NCBI GenBank assembly: GCA_026983815.1
Contig: JALSTJ010000428.1
Span: forward strand, 1-6,874
Direction: 5' to 3'
Source: Flavobacteriales bacterium
GTDB taxonomy: Bacteria; Bacteroidota; Bacteroidia; Flavobacteriales; Flavobacteriaceae
DNA: 6,874 nucleotides
Below, piece by piece: positions 1 through 6,874 of this stretch (positions are counted from its first letter, which is position 1; each line of letters begins with the position of its first letter). A program made the position numbers and the translations under genes. A model generated the notes under the pieces. The model saw nothing but the letters and a program-made list of their open reading frames with translations. It was not told the DNA's origin and did not search any database.

Positions 1-542
1 TGGGAAAAGATCAAAAACAACATTTGGAAATGACCCGCGATGTAGCACAAAAATTTAATCGGCAAATGGGAGAAACTTTTGTTATCCCCGAAATAGAATT
101 ACAAGAACAAACCATGTATGTTCCCGGCACCGATGGAAACAAGATGAGTAAATCCAGAAACAATATCATCAATATATTTTTACCCGAAAAAAAATTGCGG
201 AAACAAATCATGAAAATCGTAACGGACAGCACAGCCTTGGAAGAGCCAAAAAATCCTGATGGCGATAATGTATTTGCCCTGTATAAACTGCTCGCTTCCC
301 ACGAACAAACAGAAGAAATGAGAAAAAAATATCTCGCCGGAGGTTTTGGATATGGTCATGCCAAACAAGCGCTTTTTGAACTTATTTTAGACAAATTTAG
401 CAAGGAAAGAGAACGCTATCAATATTTCATGGATAATAAAGCTGAAATAGACAAATTACTGAAAGAGGGTGCCATAAAAGCAAAAAAAACTGCCGGTGAA
501 GTAATGAAAAGAACCAGAGAAAAATTGGGATTTAGAGTTTAA
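1..542 (+). CDS. trpS: Tryptophanyl-tRNA synthetase, C-terminal part (5' end outside window)
   Basis: This is a class I aminoacyl-tRNA synthetase that activates tryptophan with ATP and charges tRNA-Trp in the cytoplasm. The reading frame is open from base 3 and ends at the TAA at 540-542, so about 180 C-terminal residues are visible, a little over half of a typical TrpRS of about 330. The visible part starts in the GxDQ segment (GKDQKQH, bases 3-23), which is typical of the TrpRS Rossmann fold. It continues through MYVPGTDGNKMSKS, where KMSKS (bases 141-155) is the class I signature loop that contacts ATP. The segment after it (DSTALEEPKNPDGDNVF) is characteristic of TrpRS rather than TyrRS. 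The helical C-terminal domain follows and looks intact. A TTG at base 24 and an ATG at base 30 lie in the middle of the conserved fold, so neither is the real start. The next gene, dnaE, begins 126 bases downstream and has no obvious functional link. The identification is from remembered family motifs. Confidence 0.93.
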   Translation, partial: GKDQKQHLEMTRDVAQKFNRQMGETFVIPEIELQEQTMYVPGTDGNKMSKSRNNIINIFLPEKKLRKQIMKIVTDSTALEEPKNPDGDNVFALYKLLASHEQTEEMRKKYLAGGFGYGHAKQALFELILDKFSKERERYQYFMDNKAEIDKLLKEGAIKAKKTAGEVMKRTREKLGFRV

Positions 543-588
543 AAAAAATATCAATTGTTAATAACTTATTTACCAAGATATTTTATTT
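542..588 (+). terminator. Possible weak terminator after trpS (AT-only inverted repeat)
   Basis: AAAATATC at 545-552 is perfectly complementary to GATATTTT at 577-584. With a one-base bulge at 585, AAA at 542-544 can extend the pairing to TTT at 586-588. The loop is 24 bases and a T-rich tract follows (TTTTATTTAT, 581-590). The position directly after the trpS stop fits a terminator. However, the stem is almost entirely A/T and the loop is long, so it would be weak, and such repeats arise by chance in AT-rich DNA. Confidence 0.25.
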
Positions 589-599
589 ATCCATAATTT

Positions 600-640
600 T
601 ACATTTAGTATTTTCCGTTCCGGCAAAATCCTTAACTTAC
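600..640 (+). promoter_or_regulatory. Candidate dnaE promoter region (weak match)
   Basis: The Bacteroidota primary sigma factor is known to favour TAnnTTTG near -7 and TTTG/TTG near -33. TACATTTA at 600-607 matches the -7 box except for the last base and would give a leader of about 55 bases. TAACTTAC at 633-640 is a poorer alternative closer to the gene. Neither has a convincing TTTG about 20 bases upstream. No Shine-Dalgarno sequence precedes the ATG at 669, which is usual for this phylum. Only the general location is suggested. Confidence 0.2.
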
Positions 641-668
641 TATTTATCAACCTAATCAATTTACAACT

Positions 669-3600
669 ATGTATTTAATTTTTGATACTGAAACCACCGG
701 ATTACCTAAAAATTTCAATGCTCCCCTATCCGATACGGATAATTGGCCCCGTGTTGTTCAAATTTCCTGGCAATTGCATGATGAAATGGGAAAACTCATA
801 GAACAACAAGATTATATCATCAAACCCGAAGGATATAATATTCCATTTGAATCACAAAATATTCATGGTATTTCTACGGAACTTGCTACACAAGAAGGTC
901 ATGATTTAAAAGAAGTATTGCAAAAATTCAATCAAGCTATTGAAAAATCGGAGTTTATTGTTGGACATAATATCAATTTCGATTTGAAAGTTACAGGGGC
1001 TGAGTATTTCAGAAAAAAACTGAAAACCCAATTGTTAGACAAACCTATTTTGGACACAATGACCGAAAAAACCGCTGAACTTTGTCAATTGCCCGGCGGT
1101 CGAGGCGGTCGATACAAATTACCCAAATTGGGAGAACTTTATAAGCATCTGTTTGGACATGAATTTGCCGAAGCCCACAATGCCACTGCCGATGTTGAAG
1201 CCACGGCACGTATATTTTTTGAATTGATACGTATCGGCCATTTTACTCCCGAAGAATTAAAAAAATCGCCGGATTATTTACAAAAATTTCAGACGGAAAA
1301 TCCCAATACCATTCAACCAATTGGATTAAAACATGTAAATCTAAAAGAATGGAGCTTACAAATAAAATCCAAATCCTTTACAGATAAGAAAAAACAACAG
1401 GATTATGTAGATTTATCGGATATTGGCTTTACCCATCTGCACAACCATACCCAATATTCCGTCTTGCAATCTACAACAAAACTGGATGAACTAATAAAAA
1501 AAACAGCAGCATACGGCATGCCTGCTGTTGCCATTACAGATATTAACAACTTAATGGGCGCTTTTCATTTTGTAGAAAATGTTTTGAATTATAACAAGAA
1601 ACACAACAATGAAAACCCTATAAAACCTATTATCGGGATTGAATTGAATATCGTAGAAGATCATTTGGACAAATCTCGTAAAAATAACGGTTATCCCATG
1701 GTTTTTTTAGCCAAAAACAGAAATGGTTACAAAAACTTGATGAAATTATCTTCCATAGCACACACCGAGGGTTTCTATTATGTCCCCCGTGTAGATAAAA
1801 AAACCTTACAGAAATATAAGGATGATATCATTGTTTTAAGTGGTGGATTAGACGGAGAAATTTCCAATAAAATATTAAGTATGGGAGATAAACAAGCCGA
1901 AAAAGCAATGCTTTGGTGGAAAGAAATATTCAAAGATGATTTTTATTTGGAATTCATGCGTCACGGATTGGACGAGGAAGAACACGTCAATCAGGTTTTA
2001 TTGGAATTCTCAAAAAAACATCAAATCAAACCGGTTGCTACCAACAATACTTTTTATCTGGAAAAAGAAGATGCCGACGCCCAAGATATTTTACTTTGTA
2101 TTCGAGATAATGAAAAAAAATCCACACCTATTGGACGTGGAAAAGGTTACCGCTATGGGTTACCCAACAATGAGTTCTATTTCAAATCTCCCGAAGAAAT
2201 GAAAGAGCTCTTTAAGGATATACCCGAAGCCATCATCAATACCAATGAAATCGTTGATAAAATTGAAATTTTTTCTCTGCGAAATGAAATTTTACTTCCC
2301 AAATACAATATTCCCGAAGATTTTGTAGAACCCGATTCTTATAATGAATTTTTTGAACAGCTAGAAGAAGCCATTGCTAAAATCAAAAAGAAACCCAAAA
2401 AAAAGTTGAAACCCGAAATTCGTCGAGAAAATGCTTATTTGCGTTTTTTGACATACGAGGGCGCCAAAAAAAGATATGGCAAAATCACTGAAGAAATCAG
2501 AGAACGTTTGGATTTTGAATTAACAACCATAGGCGTTACGGGATATCCGGGATATTTTTTAATTGTTCAAGATATTATCCGAGAAGCAAAAAAAATGGGT
2601 GTTATGGTTGGACCCGGACGGGGTTCGGCAGCGGGTTCGGCTGTAGCTTTTTGTCTGGAAATTACTAATGTAGATCCAATTAAATATCAACTACTTTTTG
2701 AGCGTTTCTTAAATCCCGATCGAATTTCCATGCCTGATATTGATATGGATTTTGATGATGAAGGTAGAGAAAAAGTAATAGAATATGTCATCAATAAATA
2801 TGGAAAAAATCGTGTGGCACAAATCATAACCTATGGAACCATGGCTGCCAAATCGTCTATTCGAGATGCGGCCAGAACTATGGAATTCGATTTGTCCGAA
2901 ACCAATAAATTGGCAAAAAAAGCCCATACCTCCTTGCAATATATTTTGAATGAAGATGAAGAAAAAATAAAACAAAAAGTCAAACGCCCGGAGCTCGTTC
3001 AAGAAGCATTGGAATTGGCAAAAACAGCAAAAGAAAACACACCTGCTGCCGTAACCATTCAAACTGCAGGAAAATTAGAAGGTTCTTTAAGAAATCTTGG
3101 ATTACATGCTTGTGGATTTATTATCGCTCCTACCGATTTAGACAATGTTATTCCGGTAACCACCGCCAAAGGTTCAGATATGTTTGTAACACAATTTGAC
3201 AACTCGGTGGTAGAGGATACCGGTTTGCTAAAAATGGATTTTTTGGGTATCAAAACATTAACGATTATCCGTGATACCCTGCAAATGATCAAAAACCGTC
3301 ATGGAATCGAAATCGATATTGACAATCTGACTTTAGATGACAAAAATACTTATCGTCTGTTTCAACAAGGACGAACGGTTACTGTATTTCAATTTGAATC
3401 GGATGGAATGCGTAAGCACTTAATGGCTCTGCGTCCTACCGAATTTGAAGACTTAATTGCCATGGTAGCCCTTTACCGTCCGGGACCTATGGAAAAAATT
3501 CCCAGTTATGTTCGAAGAAAACACGGACAAGAAAAAGTGGAATATGACTTACCTGAAATGGAAGAAATCTTAAAAACCACTTATGGAATTACCATTTACC

Positions 3601-5147
3601 AAGAGCAAGTGATGTTGCTCTCACAAAAATTAGCTAATTTTACTCGTGGTGAAGCGGACAAACTTCGTAAAGCTATGGGAAAAAAGAAGCTGAAAGAATT
3701 GGAAGAACTCTATCCCAAATTTATAGAAAATGGAACTGCCAATGGTCATCCCAGAGAAATTCTGGATAAAATCTGGAAAGATTGGCAAGCATTTGCTTCT
3801 TATGCATTCAACCGTTCACATGCCGTGAGTTATGCCATTGTTTCTTATCAGACTGCTTATTTAAAAGCCAATTATCCTTCGGAATATATGGCGGCGGTTT
3901 TATCACACAACTTGAAAGATGCAAGCAAACTTTCATTTTTGATGATGGAAGCCCGTAAAATGGGAATTGAAGTATTGCCTCCGGATATCAATGAATCGGA
4001 TTATTTATATACAGTCAATCAAGAAGGAAATATCCGTTATGGATTGGGGGGAGCCTCCGGTGTAGGAGAAATTGCAGTAAAAGCCATTATTAACGAAAGA
4101 GAAAAAAATGGGCCTTTCAAGAGTTTTTTTGATTTTATCAAACGTGTGGATTTACGTTCGGTAAACAAAAGAACCATTGAAACTTTGGTGAAAGCCGGCG
4201 CTTTCGATAATTTCAAAGATACCCACAGGGCTCAATATTTTCAAACCGACAATAAAGGAATGACCATTATTGAAAAAGCCATTAAATTCGGGCAGGATTT
4301 TAAAAAAAATGAAGCTTCGATGCAAACTTCTTTATTTGCCGGATTGGATGAAATTTCCATCCCCGAGCCAGAAATTCCCCCTTGTGAACGCTGGACAGAT
4401 TTGGAAACTCTGGAAAAAGAAAAAGAAGTTACCGGACTTTATCTTTCCGGGCACCCTTTGGATAGTTTACATATACATTATAAATATTATGTTCAAAAAG
4501 ATCTACATTTTATCAGAAAAATGATTGCCGGTCTTAGCGGTGAAACCGAAGATAAAAAAAATACAGAGGAAGAAATTATAGAAAATGAAGAAGAAAAAGC
4601 TGCAGAACTTGAAGAGCGTAAAAGATATGAAATGTTATTGAACAGAGAAATTTATATCGGAGGAATGGTTAGTAGCGTAGAACATAGAGAATTTAACCAA
4701 GGAAAGAAAAAAGGTACCATAGTTTTGGAAGATTATACAGATTCCATAGAATTGCATTTATGGAATGAAGATTACTTGAAATTTCAACATTATCTGGTTC
4801 CTAAAACTTTTTTATTGGTAAAAATAGTAGTATATCGTCCCTACTATAATCCGGATCAAATCCGTGTAAAAGTGAAAGATATCAAGTTGCTCAATAAAGC
4901 TTTTGAAGATTTTCCCAAAGACTTACAACTGAATTTGGAGATAAAAAAAATAAATATGGAATTGGTGGATATCTTATACAAAGCACTTGAAAAATATCAC
5001 GGAAAACAAAATTTAGTGGTAAATTTGCGTTTTGCCGAACAGCCGGAATTAAATGTCCGATTAAAAAAGAAAGACAAAGGAATAAAGCTCACTCCTGAAC
5101 TGATCGAAAAACTGGAGGAGATGAAAATAAATTTTAAACTGAAATAA
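669..5147 (+). CDS. dnaE: DNA polymerase III subunit alpha with fused N-terminal DEDDh 3'-5' exonuclease
   Basis: This is the catalytic subunit of the replicative DNA polymerase, 1492 residues against about 1160 for E. coli DnaE; the extra length is mostly the N-terminal domain. Residues 1 to about 190 form a DnaQ-like exonuclease with D6 and E8 (DTETTG), D105 (GHNINFD), and H170 and D175 (HNATAD). A PHP domain follows (about 255-470, opening with HLHNHTQYS) with several metal ligands replaced. The polymerase core has GPGRGSAAGS (648-657), the catalytic pair D690/D692 in PDIDMDF, the third Asp D857 in KMDFLG, and YAFNRSH (1045-1051). An HhH region lies at about 1125-1180. QTSLF (1219-1223) fits a beta-clamp binding motif, GLYLSGHPLD is at 1256-1265, an acidic linker at about 1288-1320, an OB fold at about 1327-1408, and a C-terminal domain that probably contacts tau. 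The ATG at 669 is preferred because it puts exonuclease motif I at residue 6 and an in-frame TAA lies at 633-635 with no other start between. The stop overlaps the next gene by one base. No frameshift or missing polymerase residue is seen. Confidence 0.97.
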   Translation: MYLIFDTETTGLPKNFNAPLSDTDNWPRVVQISWQLHDEMGKLIEQQDYIIKPEGYNIPFESQNIHGISTELATQEGHDLKEVLQKFNQAIEKSEFIVGHNINFDLKVTGAEYFRKKLKTQLLDKPILDTMTEKTAELCQLPGGRGGRYKLPKLGELYKHLFGHEFAEAHNATADVEATARIFFELIRIGHFTPEELKKSPDYLQKFQTENPNTIQPIGLKHVNLKEWSLQIKSKSFTDKKKQQDYVDLSDIGFTHLHNHTQYSVLQSTTKLDELIKKTAAYGMPAVAITDINNLMGAFHFVENVLNYNKKHNNENPIKPIIGIELNIVEDHLDKSRKNNGYPMVFLAKNRNGYKNLMKLSSIAHTEGFYYVPRVDKKTLQKYKDDIIVLSGGLDGEISNKILSMGDKQAEKAMLWWKEIFKDDFYLEFMRHGLDEEEHVNQVLLEFSKKHQIKPVATNNTFYLEKEDADAQDILLCIRDNEKKSTPIGRGKGYRYGLPNNEFYFKSPEEMKELFKDIPEAIINTNEIVDKIEIFSLRNEILLPKYNIPEDFVEPDSYNEFFEQLEEAIAKIKKKPKKKLKPEIRRENAYLRFLTYEGAKKRYGKITEEIRERLDFELTTIGVTGYPGYFLIVQDIIREAKKMGVMVGPGRGSAAGSAVAFCLEITNVDPIKYQLLFERFLNPDRISMPDIDMDFDDEGREKVIEYVINKYGKNRVAQIITYGTMAAKSSIRDAARTMEFDLSETNKLAKKAHTSLQYILNEDEEKIKQKVKRPELVQEALELAKTAKENTPAAVTIQTAGKLEGSLRNLGLHACGFIIAPTDLDNVIPVTTAKGSDMFVTQFDNSVVEDTGLLKMDFLGIKTLTIIRDTLQMIKNRHGIEIDIDNLTLDDKNTYRLFQQGRTVTVFQFESDGMRKHLMALRPTEFEDLIAMVALYRPGPMEKIPSYVRRKHGQEKVEYDLPEMEEILKTTYGITIYQEQVMLLSQKLANFTRGEADKLRKAMGKKKLKELEELYPKFIENGTANGHPREILDKIWKDWQAFASYAFNRSHAVSYAIVSYQTAYLKANYPSEYMAAVLSHNLKDASKLSFLMMEARKMGIEVLPPDINESDYLYTVNQEGNIRYGLGGASGVGEIAVKAIINEREKNGPFKSFFDFIKRVDLRSVNKRTIETLVKAGAFDNFKDTHRAQYFQTDNKGMTIIEKAIKFGQDFKKNEASMQTSLFAGLDEISIPEPEIPPCERWTDLETLEKEKEVTGLYLSGHPLDSLHIHYKYYVQKDLHFIRKMIAGLSGETEDKKNTEEEIIENEEEKAAELEERKRYEMLLNREIYIGGMVSSVEHREFNQGKKKGTIVLEDYTDSIELHLWNEDYLKFQHYLVPKTFLLVKIVVYRPYYNPDQIRVKVKDIKLLNKAFEDFPKDLQLNLEIKKINMELVDILYKALEKYHGKQNLVVNLRFAEQPELNVRLKKKDKGIKLTPELIEKLEEMKINFKLK

Positions 5148-6523
5148 TGCAGAATAAAAATATAAATCTTACCGAAGGATCAATTTTTAAAGCATTGATA
5201 AAATTATCCATTCCTTTGATTCTTACCAATATTTTACAAACTGCATATAATTTAACCGATACATTTTGGGTCGGAAGATTAGGTGCCAAAGCAGTTGCAG
5301 CGGTTTCCTTGAGTTTTCCTATTATTTTCATAATGGTTTCCCTGGGAATGGGATTGGCTATTTCGGGTTCTATTTTGGCTGCCCAACACAAAGGAGCCGG
5401 TGAACACGAGCAAATTAACCACATCGCTACACAAACTTTGATAAGTGTATTTGTTTTTTCGTTTTTCCTATCGATTACCGGATATGTTCTCAGCCCGGTA
5501 TTAATCAATTTCATGCATGTAGAACCCGTAGTATATAAAGATGCGGTTGGCTATCTCAGGATTTCATTTATTGGCATGAGTTTTATGTTTCTTTTTATGG
5601 TATTTCAATCATTAATGAGAAGTATCGGTGAAGTAAAATTACCTTTTTATATCGTTCTTTCTACCGTTTTGTTAAATTTGGTTTTGGATCCATTATTTAT
5701 TTTCGGTTGGAAAAACTTTATTCCGGCAACCGGAGTTGAGGGAGCTGCTTATGCGAGTATCGGGACGCAAATTTTGGCAGCGGCATTGGGATTGTATATA
5801 TTATGGAAAGGAAAAAAAGGGATACAAATCAACCTAAAAAAATATCAGCCGGATTTTGCTCTCTTAAAAAAAATGATAAAATTGGGAATTCCCGTTTCCA
5901 TTGAACAAGTGAGCCGTTCGTTGGGAATATTTGTTATGATACTTCTGGTAACAGGTTTTGGAACATTGGCATTGGCTAGTTATGGAATCGGTTCAAGGAT
6001 ATTGAGTTTTGTAATCATTCCGGCTTTTGGTTTGGGAATGGCAACTTCTACATTGGTAGGACAAAATATTGGCGCAGGAAAAAATTCTCGGGTAAAAAAA
6101 ACCATTAAATTGAGTTTATCCATTGCTTTCGGGGTTATGAGTTTTTTAGGGATTTTGTTTTTTATTTTTGCCGAAGATATCGCCAGATTTTTTATTCCCA
6201 GAGACATAGAGACCATCAAAGAAAGTGCCGTATTTATTAAACATATAGCGATTTCTTTTGGATTTATGGGCATTTTAATTGTTTTGGTAGGGGCTTTTAG
6301 AGGCGCCGGAAAAACAAAAATATCCATGTTGCTAACACTTTTTTCTGTTTGGATTTTGAGATTTCCACTTGCATATATACTTTCTCATTTAACTTCATTA
6401 AAATTAGAAGGAATATGGTTATCATATCCCATAACCAATATTATTACAGCAATTCTGGGTTTGATTATTTTATATAGTTATCACGGATTAACAGATGTCC
6501 GAAAAATAGATATTGAAAAATAA
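5147..6523 (+). CDS. MATE family efflux transporter
   Basis: This is an inner-membrane antiporter of the multidrug and toxic compound extrusion family, which exports organic cations or other drugs in exchange for H+ or Na+; the substrate cannot be told from sequence. It has 458 residues, the normal family size. About 12 hydrophobic segments can be placed, near residues 16-36, 50-76, 95-116, 134-156, 164-187, 196-219, 243-268, 272-300, 318-341, 359-383, 392-413 and 421-445. The two-fold repeat of the family is visible: SILAAQHKGAGE (75-86) in the first half corresponds to STLVGQNIGAGK (301-312) in the second. D38 (NLTDTFWVG), N177 and D181 (NLVLDPLF) occupy the N-lobe positions that carry the cation-coupling residues in DinF/PfMATE-type members; this mapping is from memory of the family. 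The ATG shares its A with the dnaE stop (TAATG), and no own promoter or ribosome binding site is evident, so expression probably depends on the dnaE transcript and coupled translation. The gene appears intact. The exact subfamily (NorM or DinF branch) is unsettled. Confidence 0.94.
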   Translation: MQNKNINLTEGSIFKALIKLSIPLILTNILQTAYNLTDTFWVGRLGAKAVAAVSLSFPIIFIMVSLGMGLAISGSILAAQHKGAGEHEQINHIATQTLISVFVFSFFLSITGYVLSPVLINFMHVEPVVYKDAVGYLRISFIGMSFMFLFMVFQSLMRSIGEVKLPFYIVLSTVLLNLVLDPLFIFGWKNFIPATGVEGAAYASIGTQILAAALGLYILWKGKKGIQINLKKYQPDFALLKKMIKLGIPVSIEQVSRSLGIFVMILLVTGFGTLALASYGIGSRILSFVIIPAFGLGMATSTLVGQNIGAGKNSRVKKTIKLSLSIAFGVMSFLGILFFIFAEDIARFFIPRDIETIKESAVFIKHIAISFGFMGILIVLVGAFRGAGKTKISMLLTLFSVWILRFPLAYILSHLTSLKLEGIWLSYPITNIITAILGLIILYSYHGLTDVRKIDIEK

Positions 6524-6650
6524 AATAAACTTTTTAAATTGATTTTTATAGAAAATTTTTTTGTTTACTCATCAAAAGATTAATAATACTTTGATATTTA
6601 TCATATTATTTTGGCATTTTATCAATTTTTATTGAATTATTTAATTTAAT

Positions 6651-6683
6651 TTTATGAAAACTTATAAAAATTTACTAACTTGC
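6651..6683 (+). promoter_or_regulatory. Candidate promoter for the downstream secreted-protein gene
   Basis: TAACTTGC at 6676-6683 partly matches the Bacteroidota -7 box TAnnTTTG. A T-rich TTTATG at 6651-6656, 19 bases upstream, could serve as a degenerate -33 box. Transcription would then start near 6690, giving a leader of about 15 bases that is almost all A and T before the ATG at 6704. The whole gap from 6524 is very AT-rich and holds only short AT hairpins (TCAAT-TTTT-ATTGA at 6622-6635; ATCAAA/TTTGAT at 6571-6595). I could not name a convincing terminator for the MATE gene. Confidence 0.25.
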
Positions 6684-6703
6684 TGAAATAAAAAAATATA
6701 ATT

Positions 6704-6874
6704 ATGAAAAAAACTACATTATTAATTTTGTTATTGGCTGTTACAGGATTAACAGCACAAAGTAACCGTTTCTTCACCAAAGAAATGGAAAGAGCCCGAT
6801 TAAATCATGTGAGCCCCGTAGAACATCACTATGATCATATGAGAAATGCCAATACCACTTCTTACCTAAATGAA
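6704..6874 (+). CDS. Unknown exported protein, N-terminal fragment with signal peptide (3' end outside window)
   Basis: The frame opens at ATG 6704 and stays open for 57 codons to the window edge. The first 18 residues are a typical Sec signal peptide: a KK charged start (residues 2-3), a hydrophobic core (LLILLLAV), and a probable signal peptidase I site after LTA with mature protein beginning at Q19. There is no Cys at +1, so it is not an obvious lipoprotein. The mature part is polar and contains a small histidine cluster (H35, H41, H42, H45 around VEHHYDH). I do not recognise the family. In Bacteroidota such proteins are often periplasmic, outer-membrane or type IX-secreted, but the domain that would show this lies beyond the window. 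The A-rich leader without Shine-Dalgarno fits a start in this phylum. It is separated from the MATE gene by 180 bases and is probably its own transcription unit. Confidence 0.75.
   Translation, partial: MKKTTLLILLLAVTGLTAQSNRFFTKEMERARLNHVSPVEHHYDHMRNANTTSYLNE

Noticed and set aside
2108..2122. Run of eight A in dnaE as a possible programmed frameshift site
   Set aside because: The DnaE frame continues correctly with conserved motifs on both sides, there is no nearby stimulatory hairpin I can see, and A-runs are common in this AT-rich DNA.
1936..2202. Alternative + strand frames inside dnaE (also 4270-4524)
   Set aside because: Both are out-of-frame shadows of conserved DnaE sequence and contain no domain of their own.
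2709..3062. Minus-strand open frame of 117 codons inside dnaE
   Set aside because: It lies wholly opposite the conserved polymerase catalytic region, and its translation is a Phe/Ile-rich string that mirrors the Lys/Glu-rich coding strand. It shows no recognisable domain.
5134..5514. Minus-strand open frame of 126 codons across the dnaE/MATE junction
   Set aside because: It is antisense to the conserved first helices of the MATE transporter, with no family resemblance or start signal; a shadow frame.
5980..6327. Minus-strand open frame of 115 codons inside the MATE gene
   Set aside because: It overlaps the second-half MATE repeat on the opposite strand. Its composition follows from the sense strand and it has no recognisable domain.
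6536..6628. Distant inverted repeat AAATTGAT / ATCAATTT and smaller AT hairpins after the MATE gene
   Set aside because: The loop of 77 bases is too long for a terminator, the stems lack G/C pairs, and such matches are expected by chance in sequence this AT-rich.
1..6874. Search for mobile elements, CRISPR repeats, tRNA/rRNA genes, toxin-antitoxin or defence modules
   Set aside because: I found no terminal repeats, regularly spaced repeats, tRNA-like cloverleaf or accessory-type genes; the window is nearly filled by three recognisable housekeeping or transport genes and one exported-protein fragment.

Overview
The window looks like an ordinary chromosomal stretch of a member of the Bacteroidota, possibly Flavobacteriia-like. 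The evidence is the AT-rich DNA, the lack of Shine-Dalgarno sequences before the genes, A/T-rich leaders, and a DNA polymerase III alpha subunit that begins with a fused DnaQ-type exonuclease domain. I recall that architecture from Flavobacteriia and related Bacteroidota. The class-level placement is from memory of family sequences, not from a search.

Layout, all genes on the + strand. Bases 1-542 hold the 3' part of trpS (tryptophanyl-tRNA synthetase). A 126-base gap (543-668) follows, with an AT-only inverted repeat that may be a weak terminator and poor matches to a Bacteroidota promoter. Bases 669-5147 encode a 1492-residue DnaE: DEDDh exonuclease, PHP domain, polymerase palm/fingers, HhH, clamp-binding motif, OB fold and C-terminal domain. 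A MATE-family multidrug/Na+ or H+ antiporter (5147-6523) overlaps the dnaE stop codon by one base (TAATG), so the two are probably co-transcribed and translationally coupled. A 180-base, very AT-rich gap (6524-6703) leads to the first 57 codons of a secreted or envelope protein with a clear signal peptide, cut off by the window end.

The genes do not form one pathway: tRNA charging, chromosome replication, efflux and an unknown exported protein. I see no mobile element, CRISPR array, RNA gene or defence system, and no previously undescribed system. The most interesting signal is inside DnaE. Its PHP domain has lost most of the metal-binding residues expected of an active PHP, while an intact DEDDh exonuclease sits on the same chain. 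This suggests that proofreading has moved from the PHP site to the fused domain.
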